Shown here: in pieces, positions 17,149-27,822 of the stretch
Position numbering within the stretch: position 1 is the first letter of the stretch
Layout: every line of letters begins with the position of its first letter
Source: Actinomadura kijaniata NBRC 14229
Lineage (GTDB): Bacteria; Actinomycetota; Actinomycetes; Streptosporangiales; Streptosporangiaceae
Length of the DNA: 64,000 nucleotides
Direction of reading: 5' to 3'
Assembly: GCF_001552175.1 (NCBI RefSeq)
Contig: NZ_BCQR01000031.1
Coordinates: 1-64,000 of the forward strand
Notes under the pieces: generated by a model
The model's database searches: none
What the model was told of the DNA's origin: nothing
Seen by the model: the letters and a program-made list of their open reading frames with translations, nothing else
Position numbers and translations under genes: made by a program

Positions 17149-18825
17149 TCAGTGGCCGCGGAACGCCTCCTCCAGCCACCACGCCGGGCGTTCCCGGGTG
17201 ACCTTGGCGTCCACCACCAGCGGCCGGTCGCGCGGCCCGGCCAGCCAGTCGGCGACGGCCGACAGGTCCTCGGGGCGCCGCACGGTCGCGGCGGCGCAGC
17301 CGTAGCCCCGGCCGACGGCGGCGATGTCCACGGGCGGGAACGTGACGGCGTCCAGGGCGTGCCCGCCGGGCCCGAAGTGGTGGACCTCCGCGCCGTAGGC
17401 CTCGTCGTCGTAGACGACGACCAGCAGGCCCGCGCCGAGCAGGGGGCCGAGCCGGACGGCGGTCTCCAGCTCGACGGCCGACATCAGCGCGCCGCCGTCG
17501 CCGAGCGCGGCGACCGTCAGCCGGTCGGGGCGGGCCAGCGCCGCGCCGACCGCGGTGGCCAGGCCGAGCCCGACCGACTGGAACGCCTGGGTGAACACCA
17601 GCCCGTCGGCGTCGGGGACGTCCAGGTACATGGCGGGGTAGCCCATGAAGTTGCCCGAGTCGACGGCGACGGTGCGCTCGCGCGGCAGCATCTCGTCGAG
17701 GGCGATCGACAGCACGCGCGGGTCGATGCGGCCGTCGGCGGGGTCGTCCTCGGGCGGGTGGTCGCGCCAGCGGGACTCGCGGGCCAGGCGTCCGGCCAGC
17801 TCGGGCGAGCGGTATCCGGCGGCGGCGTGGCCGCGCGCGGTCAGCTCGGCGAGGACGGCGCGGGCGGTCTCGGCGGCGTCGCCGACCACGCCGAGGTCGA
17901 GGGGGTGGTGCGCGCCGAGCGCGGCGGCGTCCAGGTCGACCTGCGCGACGGCCGCGCCCTCGCCGACCAGCGCGCCGTGCCGCAGCGTCCACATGTTCAG
18001 CGAGCAGCCCCACCCGACGATGAGGTCGGCGCCCCGGATCAGTTCGGCGGCGGCGGGGGTGGCGAAGCCGCCGCTGACGTCCAGGTCGAACGGGTCGCCG
18101 CGGAACAGGCCGCGCGCGACGGCGGAGGTGGCCAGCAGCGCGCCGCAGCGTTCGGCCAGGGCGCGCAGCGGTTCCCCGGCGCGGGCGAGGCGCGCGCCGC
18201 GCCCGGCCAGGAACACCGGCCGTTCGGCGTCGGCGAGCAGGTCGGCCAGGCGGCCGACCGCGTGCGGCGGGGGCGGCGGCAGCAACGGCACCGGCGCGCC
18301 GTACGCCAGCGACCGGTCGGTGGTGTCGGGCCCGGTGTACTCGGCGGCCTGCACGTCCAGCGGCAGCCCGAGCAGGACCGTGCGGCGCTGGGTGAGGGCG
18401 GTGCGGCAGGCGCGGGCGACGTCGGCCAGCGCCGACTGCGGGGAGTGGACGCGTTCGGGGACCGCGCCGACGGCGGTGGCGAGCGCGGCCTGGTCGATCC
18501 GGAAGTTGGAGCGGACCGCCGACGCGGCCACCTCGCCCGCCAGCACCAGCAGCGGGGTGCGGCTCTTGGCGGCCTCGGTGACGCCGGTGAGCGCGTTGGT
18601 CAGGCCGGGTCCCTGGTGGACCGACACCACGCCGAGCCCGCCGGTCAGCCGGGCGTGGGCGTCGGCCATGGTGGCGGCCCCGCCCTCGTGGCGGGCGGCC
18701 ACGAACCGCGCGCCGTGGGCGACCAGGGCGTTGGTGACGTGGAAGTTGCCGCTGCCCACCACGCCGAACACGGTGTCGGCGCCGAGCCGGGCCAGCGCCG
18801 CCCCGACCGCCTCGGCGACGATCAT
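17149..18825 (-). CDS. ThDP-dependent enzyme, acetolactate synthase-like
   Basis: This 558-residue protein has the three domains of the pyruvate oxidase/acetolactate synthase superfamily. The Pyr domain has the ThDP-activating Glu in ARHEGGAATMADAHARLTG. The central domain spans about residues 190-320. The PP domain has the metal site GDGGALMSAVELE followed by YDDEAYG. The usual Asn-Asn of that site is Asp-Asp-Glu, a mild departure. The ATG overlaps the cyclase stop by four bases, so it is translated from the MarR/cyclase side as one unit. The reaction is unknown. Decarboxylation or carboligation of a 2-oxo acid, or a role like the benzoylformate-decarboxylase group, would fit. The C-terminal pocket is not diagnostic. 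Confidence 0.8.
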   Translation of the reverse strand: MIVAEAVGAALARLGADTVFGVVGSGNFHVTNALVAHGARFVAARHEGGAATMADAHARLTGGLGVVSVHQGPGLTNALTGVTEAAKSRTPLLVLAGEVAASAVRSNFRIDQAALATAVGAVPERVHSPQSALADVARACRTALTQRRTVLLGLPLDVQAAEYTGPDTTDRSLAYGAPVPLLPPPPPHAVGRLADLLADAERPVFLAGRGARLARAGEPLRALAERCGALLATSAVARGLFRGDPFDLDVSGGFATPAAAELIRGADLIVGWGCSLNMWTLRHGALVGEGAAVAQVDLDAAALGAHHPLDLGVVGDAAETARAVLAELTARGHAAAGYRSPELAGRLARESRWRDHPPEDDPADGRIDPRVLSIALDEMLPRERTVAVDSGNFMGYPAMYLDVPDADGLVFTQAFQSVGLGLATAVGAALARPDRLTVAALGDGGALMSAVELETAVRLGPLLGAGLLVVVYDDEAYGAEVHHFGPGGHALDAVTFPPVDIAAVGRGYGCAAATVRRPEDLSAVADWLAGPRDRPLVVDAKVTRERPAWWLEEAFRGH

Positions 18826-19595
18826 CGTTCGACCAGCGCCAGCACGCGGGCCGGGCTGCCGGAGCCGCCGACGATCGGCAGCGGCGCGGCGACCAGCACG
18901 GCCCCGCGCGCCGGGAGGCGGTCCAGGTTCCGTAGCTGGGTGAGGCCGTACTTGTCCGCGCCGAGCAGGTAGGAGTGGCACGGGAACGGCGGCTCGAAGC
19001 CGTGCGCGGCCCCCGCGTCGGTGCCGACGGTCTCCACGCCGATCCCCTGGATCGGGGTCTCCTCGGCCAGCCACCGGGCGCACTCGGCGGAGATCCCGGG
19101 GCTGTGGGGGCCGGTCTCGTCGGCGTTGAGGAACGCCGCCTGGTCGCCCGCGCGGGCGTCCCAGCCGGTCCGGTACAGCAGCCAGCCGCCCTCGGGCAGC
19201 GGGCCGTGCGCCTTCTCCCAGTCGCGGACGTGGTCGACCTCCAGCAGGAAGTCGGGGTCGTCCGCGGCGTGCGCGGCGGCGTCCAGCACGACGGCGGGGC
19301 CGACCAGGCGGCGCGGCGCGACCTGGGAGACGTCCTCGCCGTCGCGGCCGGTGATCCAGTGCACCGGCGCGTCGAAGTGGGTGCCGACGTGCTCTCCGGT
19401 GATCACGTCGTTCCAGTACCAGGCGGGGCCCCGGTCGTCGTAGCGGCTGATCTCCCTGAGCTGGAACCGGACGGTGTTGGCGAACGGCTCGGGCAGCTGG
19501 AGGATCGGTGTGGCCGACGACAGCGGGGCCGTCAGGTCGACCACCTCGACGCTTCCGTCGGTGAGCGCGGCGAGCAGGGCGTCCAGCACGGACAT
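18822..19595 (-). CDS. Cyclase/kynurenine-formamidase-like metal hydrolase
   Basis: This 257-residue member of the cyclase family (Pfam cyclase, KynB-like) shows the metal-binding motif HVGTHFDAPVHW. It also has a PGISAECARWL segment and a TDAGAAHGFEPPFPCHSYLLG stretch of the C-terminal half. Relatives hydrolyse N-formylkynurenine, isatin or lactam-type amides. Start ATG 19595 has GGGAGGA ahead. It is coupled to the ThDP enzyme by a four-base overlap, suggesting that a ring-opened or deformylated product feeds the ThDP enzyme. That link is an inference. The MarR gene lies immediately upstream on the same strand. Confidence 0.82.
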   Translation of the reverse strand: MSVLDALLAALTDGSVEVVDLTAPLSSATPILQLPEPFANTVRFQLREISRYDDRGPAWYWNDVITGEHVGTHFDAPVHWITGRDGEDVSQVAPRRLVGPAVVLDAAAHAADDPDFLLEVDHVRDWEKAHGPLPEGGWLLYRTGWDARAGDQAAFLNADETGPHSPGISAECARWLAEETPIQGIGVETVGTDAGAAHGFEPPFPCHSYLLGADKYGLTQLRNLDRLPARGAVLVAAPLPIVGGSGSPARVLALVER

Positions 19596-19655
19596 GGTTC
19601 CTCCCGGGGGCGCACGGTGCACCGAACGTACCGACTCGCTCCCCGGGGGTAAAGG

Positions 19656-20270
19656 TCAGCCGACGAGCCCGCCGAGCCTTCCCTCCAGCAGGAGGAGCAG
19701 CTCGCTGAGGCCCCGCGCCATCGCGTCGCGGCGCTCGTCCGGCAGGTCCGACAGCAGCGACGCCTCGTGGGCGAGCTGGGCGGGCAGCAGCCGGTCCACC
19801 AGGGCGCGGCCCTCGCCGGTCAGCGCCAGGTGCTGGACGCGGCGGTCGCGGTCGTCGGCGCGGCGCTCGACGAGGCCGCGTCCGGCCAGGGCGCGGACGC
19901 GCTTGGTGACGGCGGCGCCGGAGGAGAACGTCTCGCGCGCCAGGCGGCCCGGCGTCACGCCCGGCCCCAGGCGTCGCAGCGCGATGAGGGCGTCGAACTC
20001 GGCGCGGGTCAGGCCCGCCCCGGCCAGCGGCGCGTCGGCGGCCTGCTGGAGCAGCGCGGCGCAGCGGTTGATCCGGCCGATCACGGCTATCGGGGCGGTG
20101 TCGAGCCCCGGATCGATCTCCCGCCACCGCCGGATGACCCCGGCGACGATGTCGCGCTCCCCTGGGCCGCGCTGCACCGCGCCAGGCTCCACGAGGTCAC
20201 GCTCCACAGGATCGCGTTCCGCGCGGTCGTGCTCTCCGGGAGTACGTTTCGCCGGATCGTGTTCGGTCAC
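19656..20270 (-). CDS. MarR-family regulator
   Basis: This protein of up to 204 residues carries a winged helix-turn-helix of MarR type (AEFDALIALRRLGPGVTPGRLARETFSSGAAVTKRVRALAGRGLVERR) followed by the wing DDRDRRVQHLALTGEG and C-terminal dimer helices. The first 40 residues are an odd Glu-Arg-Asp-Pro-Val-type repeat, encoded by short direct repeats, so the start is uncertain. GTG 20270 is the longest choice, and the conserved domain needs only residues from about 41. It precedes the cyclase and ThDP genes on the same strand (60-bp gap) and probably regulates them. The AT-rich 20395-20425 stretch upstream is a likely operator area. Confidence 0.82.
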   Translation of the reverse strand: MTEHDPAKRTPGEHDRAERDPVERDLVEPGAVQRGPGERDIVAGVIRRWREIDPGLDTAPIAVIGRINRCAALLQQAADAPLAGAGLTRAEFDALIALRRLGPGVTPGRLARETFSSGAAVTKRVRALAGRGLVERRADDRDRRVQHLALTGEGRALVDRLLPAQLAHEASLLSDLPDERRDAMARGLSELLLLLEGRLGGLVG

Positions 20271-20451
20271 CCGTTGTTCCCCTCCGCCGTGTCCGGCACC
20301 GGCTGCGCACGCTCGTAGGGGCGAGGGCGACCGGCGCGCGGTGGCCCTCGCGTTCGGCCCGTTCGACGCGTGCGGCGGTGTGCGTCGCCCAAAAGGTTAG
20401 CAAGTATTTCACCAGTAAATTAATGTGGAGCCGGAACCATCTCCCCCGGTG

Positions 20452-20470
20452 GCAAGTTAGGCTTACCTAA
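20452..20470. promoter_or_regulatory. Iron box (DtxR/IdeR-type operator)
   Basis: The last 14 bases, TTAGGCTTACCTAA, match 13 of 14 positions of the inner half of the IdeR/DmdR consensus and form an inverted TTAGG...CCTAA. It is 23 bases before the siderophore-interacting protein start. Iron-loaded repressor binding here would shut the gene when iron is plentiful. Confidence 0.75.
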
Positions 20471-20493
20471 GTACTTTCGAACGAGGGGGACGC

Positions 20494-21345
20494 ATGGCGA
20501 CACCGACCGAGCGCAGGGCTCCACGGCTCCACGTGGGCACGGTGCTGCGCACCGAGCAGATCACCCCGCACATGATCCGTGTGGTGCTCGGCGGCGAGGG
20601 ACTGGCGGAGTTCGCCGCCGGCGAGTTCACCGACCACTACGTGAAGCTGCTGTTCCCCCAGCCCGGCGTCGTCTACCCCGAGCCGTTCGACATGGCGCGG
20701 ATCCGCGAGGAGATGCCGCGCGAGCAGTGGCCGGTGACCCGCACCTACACCGTGCGGGCCTGGGACCCCGGCACGCGCGAGCTGGCCGTCGACTTCGTGT
20801 ACCACGGCGAGGAGGGCCTGGCCGGGCCGTGGGCCCGGGGCGCCAAGCCCGGCGACCGGATCCGCTTCCTCGGCCCCGGCGGGGCGTACGCGCCCGCCGC
20901 CGAGGCCGACTGGCACCTGCTGGTCGGGGACGAGAGCGCGCTGCCCGCCATCGCCGCCTCCCTGGAGCGCCTCCCCGGCGGCGCCCCCGCCCGCGTCTTC
21001 CTGGAGGTGGAGGACCCGCTGGAGGAGCAGGACCTGAAGGCCCCCGGCGGCGCGGAGATCGTATGGCTGCACCGGGGCGCGGGCCGGGTCGGCGAGGCGC
21101 TGGTGGCGGCCGTGCGGGAGCTGGAGTTCCCGGCGGGACGCGTCCACGCCTTCGTGCACGGCGAGGCCGGGTTCGTCAAGGAGCTGCGCCGCTTCCTGCG
21201 GGTGGACCGGGGGCTGCCGCTGGAGCAGCTGTCGATCTCCGGCTACTGGCGCCTCGGCCGCGACGAGGACGGCTGGCAGGCCGGCAAGCGCGAGTGGAAC
21301 CAGCGGATCGAGGAAGAGGAGGCCAGGGCCCTGACCTCCGCCTAG
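20494..21345 (+). CDS. Siderophore-interacting FAD protein
   Basis: This 283-residue cytoplasmic flavoprotein reduces ferric siderophores to release iron. The FAD-binding domain holds RTYTVRAWDPGTRELAVDF and the GPWA-RGAKPGDRIRFLGPGG phosphate region. The C-terminal SIP domain ends with the conserved ISGYWRLGRDEDGWQAGKREW. Length is normal for ViuB-type reductases. An iron box directly upstream supports control by iron. No siderophore synthetase or transporter is next to it, although a possible isochorismate synthase lies 30 kb away at 50829. Confidence 0.92.
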   Translation: MATPTERRAPRLHVGTVLRTEQITPHMIRVVLGGEGLAEFAAGEFTDHYVKLLFPQPGVVYPEPFDMARIREEMPREQWPVTRTYTVRAWDPGTRELAVDFVYHGEEGLAGPWARGAKPGDRIRFLGPGGAYAPAAEADWHLLVGDESALPAIAASLERLPGGAPARVFLEVEDPLEEQDLKAPGGAEIVWLHRGAGRVGEALVAAVRELEFPAGRVHAFVHGEAGFVKELRRFLRVDRGLPLEQLSISGYWRLGRDEDGWQAGKREWNQRIEEEEARALTSA

Positions 21346-21352
21346 ATCCCGC

Positions 21353-22711
21353 TCAGGCGGTCTCCTCGCCGCCCTCCTGCCCGGTCTCCTCCGGGTCGTC
21401 GGCGAAGCCCGGCAGCCACCGGACCGCCTCGGCCCGGTAGTTCCCCTCGGCCTCCAGCTGGCACAGCACCCCGCCGCAGCTGGCCAGGGCCCGGCTGACC
21501 GCCATGTACTGCGGCGGCAGCCGCAGGTGCCGGGCCAGCGCGCCGGGCCGCATGTCGGTCGCCACCCCCATGCCCCGGGTGGTCTCGCGCCGCAGCCACT
21601 CCCGGCTGTAGCGGAACCGCTCCCGCGTGAACGGCGTGACGTGCGGGGAGACGATCGCCGCGACCTGCTCGGGGTCCACCTCCCCCTCGGGGGCGAGGAA
21701 CCCCTCCGCGCGGGCCGCCGCGACCATCTCCTCGCCACTGCCGAGGGTGCCGATGCGCAGCAGCCGCCCGATCGACCACTGCAGCTCGGTCGGGACGTGG
21801 GCCGCGCCGCCGAAGTCCATGACGCCGAGGCGGCCGTCGTCCAGCAGCCGGAAGTTGCCGGGGTGCGGATCGATGTGGATCATCTGGCAGCGGGCCGGGC
21901 CCGACAGGATGAACCGGAACAGCAGCAGCCCGGCGCGGTCGCGCTCCTCCCGCGTCCCCTCGGCGATGACCCTGGCCAGCGGCGTCCCGTCGAGCCACTC
22001 GGTGACCAGCACGTGGCCGGACTGGGCGACGACGGCCGGGACCACGAAGTCGGGGTCGCCCGCGTACGCCTCGTGGAACGCGGTCTGCGCGCGGGCCTCG
22101 TCGTCGTAGTCGAGCTCCTTCTCCAGCCGCCGCTTCAGGTCGGCGACCAGCGGCTTGACCTCGACGCCGGGGAACAGCGGGGTGATCAGCCGGCTCAGCC
22201 GGGCGATCTGGTTGAAGTCGCTCATCAGCGCCTTGCCCGCGCCGGGGTACTGCACCTTCACCGCGACGGTGCGGCCGTCGTGCCAGACGGCCTTGTGGAC
22301 CTGGCCGATGGAGGCCGCCGCGGCGGGCCGGTCGTCGAACTCGGCGAACAGGTCCCGCCAGTCCGGGCCGAGCCCCTCGGCCAGCACCCGGTGGGTGGTG
22401 GCGGCGGGCATCGGCGGCGCGGACTCCTGGAGCCGGGTGAGGCTGGCGCGGAACGGCCCGGCGACCTCCTCCGGCAGCCCCGCCTCGAAGATCGACAGCA
22501 GTTGGCCGACCTTCATCGCGCCGCCCTTGAGCTCCCCGAGCACCGAGAACAGCTGGTCGGCGGTGCGGCGCTGGACCTCCAGCGCCACGGCCTCGGCGGG
22601 CCTGCCGATCGTGCGCTTGCCGAACCCGAGGGCGGTGCGCCCGGCGAAGCCGAGGGGCAGCGAGGCCAGTTTCGCGGTGCGCGTCACCGCGCGGCGGGGG
22701 ATGTCACTCAC
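21353..22711 (-). CDS. ABC1/AarF-family atypical kinase
   Basis: This 452-residue member of the ABC1 (UbiB/ADCK) family shows the hallmark KxGQ segment (GGAMKVGQLLS, about residue 65), the Ala-rich loop AAAASIGQVHKA, VAVKVQYPG (ATP-binding Lys), HIDPHPGNFRLL (catalytic loop) and VMDFGG (metal-binding Asp). Family members support quinone or lipid metabolism, and in actinobacteria the role is unknown. It converges closely on the siderophore protein (seven-base gap) and diverges from the DMT gene, with which it shares a 169-bp promoter region. The C-terminus is acidic. Confidence 0.9.
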   Translation of the reverse strand: MSDIPRRAVTRTAKLASLPLGFAGRTALGFGKRTIGRPAEAVALEVQRRTADQLFSVLGELKGGAMKVGQLLSIFEAGLPEEVAGPFRASLTRLQESAPPMPAATTHRVLAEGLGPDWRDLFAEFDDRPAAAASIGQVHKAVWHDGRTVAVKVQYPGAGKALMSDFNQIARLSRLITPLFPGVEVKPLVADLKRRLEKELDYDDEARAQTAFHEAYAGDPDFVVPAVVAQSGHVLVTEWLDGTPLARVIAEGTREERDRAGLLLFRFILSGPARCQMIHIDPHPGNFRLLDDGRLGVMDFGGAAHVPTELQWSIGRLLRIGTLGSGEEMVAAARAEGFLAPEGEVDPEQVAAIVSPHVTPFTRERFRYSREWLRRETTRGMGVATDMRPGALARHLRLPPQYMAVSRALASCGGVLCQLEAEGNYRAEAVRWLPGFADDPEETGQEGGEETA

Positions 22712-22784
22712 GATCGTTTCCTTCCCTGCGGCGCTCGGCGCACTCCGCCCTGACCGGACGAACCATAACCTTTCCGCTCACCCC

Positions 22785-22850
22785 TTGACGCTTTCCCACC
22801 GTGAGACAAACATGGCGGATGTCTTGTGAGACACATCACTTGAGTGTCTC
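22785..22850 (+). promoter_or_regulatory. Promoter and GAGACAC/GTGTCTC operator
   Basis: A perfect inverted repeat GAGACAC (22828-22834) / GTGTCTC (22844-22850) with a nine-base spacer lies 30 bases before the DMT permease start. A weaker second pair (GAGACA 22803-22808, TGTCTT 22820-22825) lies beside it. A TTGACG (22785-22790) with a poor -10 17 bases downstream overlaps the weaker site. TetR-type regulators often bind such boxes, and the TetR gene at 23732-24355 is the obvious candidate. Confidence 0.5.
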
Positions 22851-22880
22851 GGAGCCGACACTGTGGAGGAGGTCGGCGCC

Positions 22881-23837
22881 ATGAGCCCGACGGTGACGGC
22901 TCTAGTGGCGGTCGTGCTCTACTACGTGGGGGCGGCGCTGTTCAAGCGGGCCGGGGCGGGGATGCCGCCGCTGCACGGCAGCCGTCCCGGGCTCCTGCTC
23001 CGCACGGTGCTGCGCGACCCGATCTGGCTCACCGGCCTGTTCGTCTTCACGATCGGCATGGAGCTGCAGATCGTCGCGTTCGCCGAACTGCCGCTGGGCA
23101 TCGCCCAGCCGCTGTTCGCCTCGACCCTGCTGGTGCTGGTGTGGACGGGGACCGCCTTCTTCGGCGAGTGGCTCACCGTCCGCGAGTGGTGCGGCCTCGG
23201 ACTGTTCGCGCTGTCGACGCTGCTGGTCTGGGCGTCGGTGCGGCCCGAGCAGGCCGGGATCGGCTCGCTGCCGCCGCTGTCCCCGCTGCTCGCGACCACC
23301 GCGGCCGCCGTGCTGGTCTCGGTCGCGCTGTTCGTGCTGAACGGCCTGTGCCCCGCCGGGCGGCACGCCCGCCCCTCCACGGGCGTGGCCTACGGCCTGG
23401 CCAGCGGGATCGCCCTCGGCGCCGGAGAGGTCGCGATCAAGGGGCTGGCCATCGTCAACGCCGAGCAGGGCACGGGCCCGCACCTGCTGGCCACGCCCTA
23501 CCCCTACCTGATCGGGCTGACGGTCCCGGTCGGGCTCGCCCAGGCGATGATCGCGATGCAGCGGTGCCGGATGGTGGTGTGCATATCGGTCTGCACGATC
23601 GCCGCCAAGACCTACCTGCTGCTGGCCGGGACGCTGCTGTACGGCGGCGACTGGCCCGAGGACCCGCTGTGGGGGGTCCTGCGGATCGGCGCGGCGGCCC
23701 TGGCGGTCGGCGCGGTGCTGCTGTTCCCCCGCTACGAGCCCGAGCTGCCGGACGACTCGGACGCCGGGCCGGGCCGCAGCAGCAGCCCGATCACCTCCAG
23801 GGCGGTGTCGATCTCCGGGCGGGTGCCGCCCAGGTAG
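22881..23837 (+). CDS. DMT-superfamily permease
   Basis: This 318-residue protein has nine to ten membrane helices of the drug/metabolite transporter (EamA-like) superfamily. The helix repeat is visible as AELPLGIAQPLFASTLLVLVWTG. An N-terminal Lys in helix 1 (LFKRAG) and polar Glu residues in later helices are typical. The ATG at 22881 is chosen because GGAGGAGG lies nine bases ahead; an in-frame GTG at 22863 lacks one. The last 106 bases overlap the convergent TetR gene. The hydrophilic Ser/Arg-rich tail is translated from that overlap and is probably not structurally important. Substrate unknown. Confidence 0.8.
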   Translation: MSPTVTALVAVVLYYVGAALFKRAGAGMPPLHGSRPGLLLRTVLRDPIWLTGLFVFTIGMELQIVAFAELPLGIAQPLFASTLLVLVWTGTAFFGEWLTVREWCGLGLFALSTLLVWASVRPEQAGIGSLPPLSPLLATTAAAVLVSVALFVLNGLCPAGRHARPSTGVAYGLASGIALGAGEVAIKGLAIVNAEQGTGPHLLATPYPYLIGLTVPVGLAQAMIAMQRCRMVVCISVCTIAAKTYLLLAGTLLYGGDWPEDPLWGVLRIGAAALAVGAVLLFPRYEPELPDDSDAGPGRSSSPITSRAVSISGRVPPR

Positions 23838-24355
23838 TGGGCGTACATGAACGAGTCGGCGATCCGCACGATCGCCTGCGCCAGCGTCTCGGTGGGGACC
23901 GTCACCCGGAGCGCGCCCCGGTCGATCTCCCGTTGCAGCTCCCGGAGCAGCACGGCCTTGGCGCGTTCCTCGACCGGTCCCGGCGCGGCGGCCAGCCGGA
24001 CGAACAGCCCCGGCTCCCGCGCGGTCAGCGCCTTCAGCGGGGCGGCCTCCACCACCGCGCGCATGAAGCGCTCCAGGGCGTCCAGGATCCGGTCCGCGCC
24101 GGTCCCGGTGACCTCCCGCATCACCCGCCGGTAGGTGCGCTCGGTCATCTCGGCGAGGATGGCGCCGAGCAGGCGCTCCCGGCTGCCGACCCAGCGGTAC
24201 AGCGTCGCCCGGCCCACGCCGAGCTCGGCGGCCAGCGCCGACATCTCGATCGGCTCGCCCGCCAGGTAGTGGGCGGTGGCGGCGGCGACCGCGGCGGCGG
24301 GTCCGTCCGCCCGGCCGTTCCCCGTGCCGTCCCCGGCTCGTGGCTGCCCGTTCAC
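23732..24355 (-). CDS. TetR-family regulator
   Basis: This 207-residue repressor-type protein has its helix-turn-helix at about residues 25-75 (MSALAAELGVGRATLYRWVGSRERLLGAIL, with the YRWVGSRE motif seen in QsdR-like TetRs). An all-helical C-terminal ligand domain follows. The start is GTG 24355, only 23 bases after the lysX stop, so it is probably cotranscribed with lysX. Its 3' end overlaps the DMT permease gene by 106 bases tail to tail. It may bind the GAGACAC palindrome in front of the permease. Ligand unknown. Confidence 0.85.
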   Translation of the reverse strand: MNGQPRAGDGTGNGRADGPAAAVAAATAHYLAGEPIEMSALAAELGVGRATLYRWVGSRERLLGAILAEMTERTYRRVMREVTGTGADRILDALERFMRAVVEAAPLKALTAREPGLFVRLAAAPGPVEERAKAVLLRELQREIDRGALRVTVPTETLAQAIVRIADSFMYAHYLGGTRPEIDTALEVIGLLLRPGPASESSGSSGS

Positions 24356-24378
24356 GCGCCCAGCATCGCACAGCCCGC

Positions 24379-27672
<3,294 letters not shown>

Positions 27673-27769
27673 CTGTCCCCCGGCCCCCGCGTGCCCGGCA
27701 CGGTCCTCCCCGCTGCCGCACCTGGTCAGGGTACCCGTGGCGTGATCAGCGATAACACCGACGAAAGTC

Positions 27770-27803
27770 GCGGCGGCGCCCGACCTTGGTCGGGCGCCGC
27801 CGC
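27770..27803 (-). terminator. Terminator after the MMPL gene
   Basis: Perfect 16-bp arms (GCGGCGGCGCCCGACC, 27770-27785, and complement 27788-27803) with a tiny loop follow the MMPL stop and precede the lysX promoter. Confidence 0.75.
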
Positions 27804-27822
27804 GCCGGAGGTCGCCTCGCGG

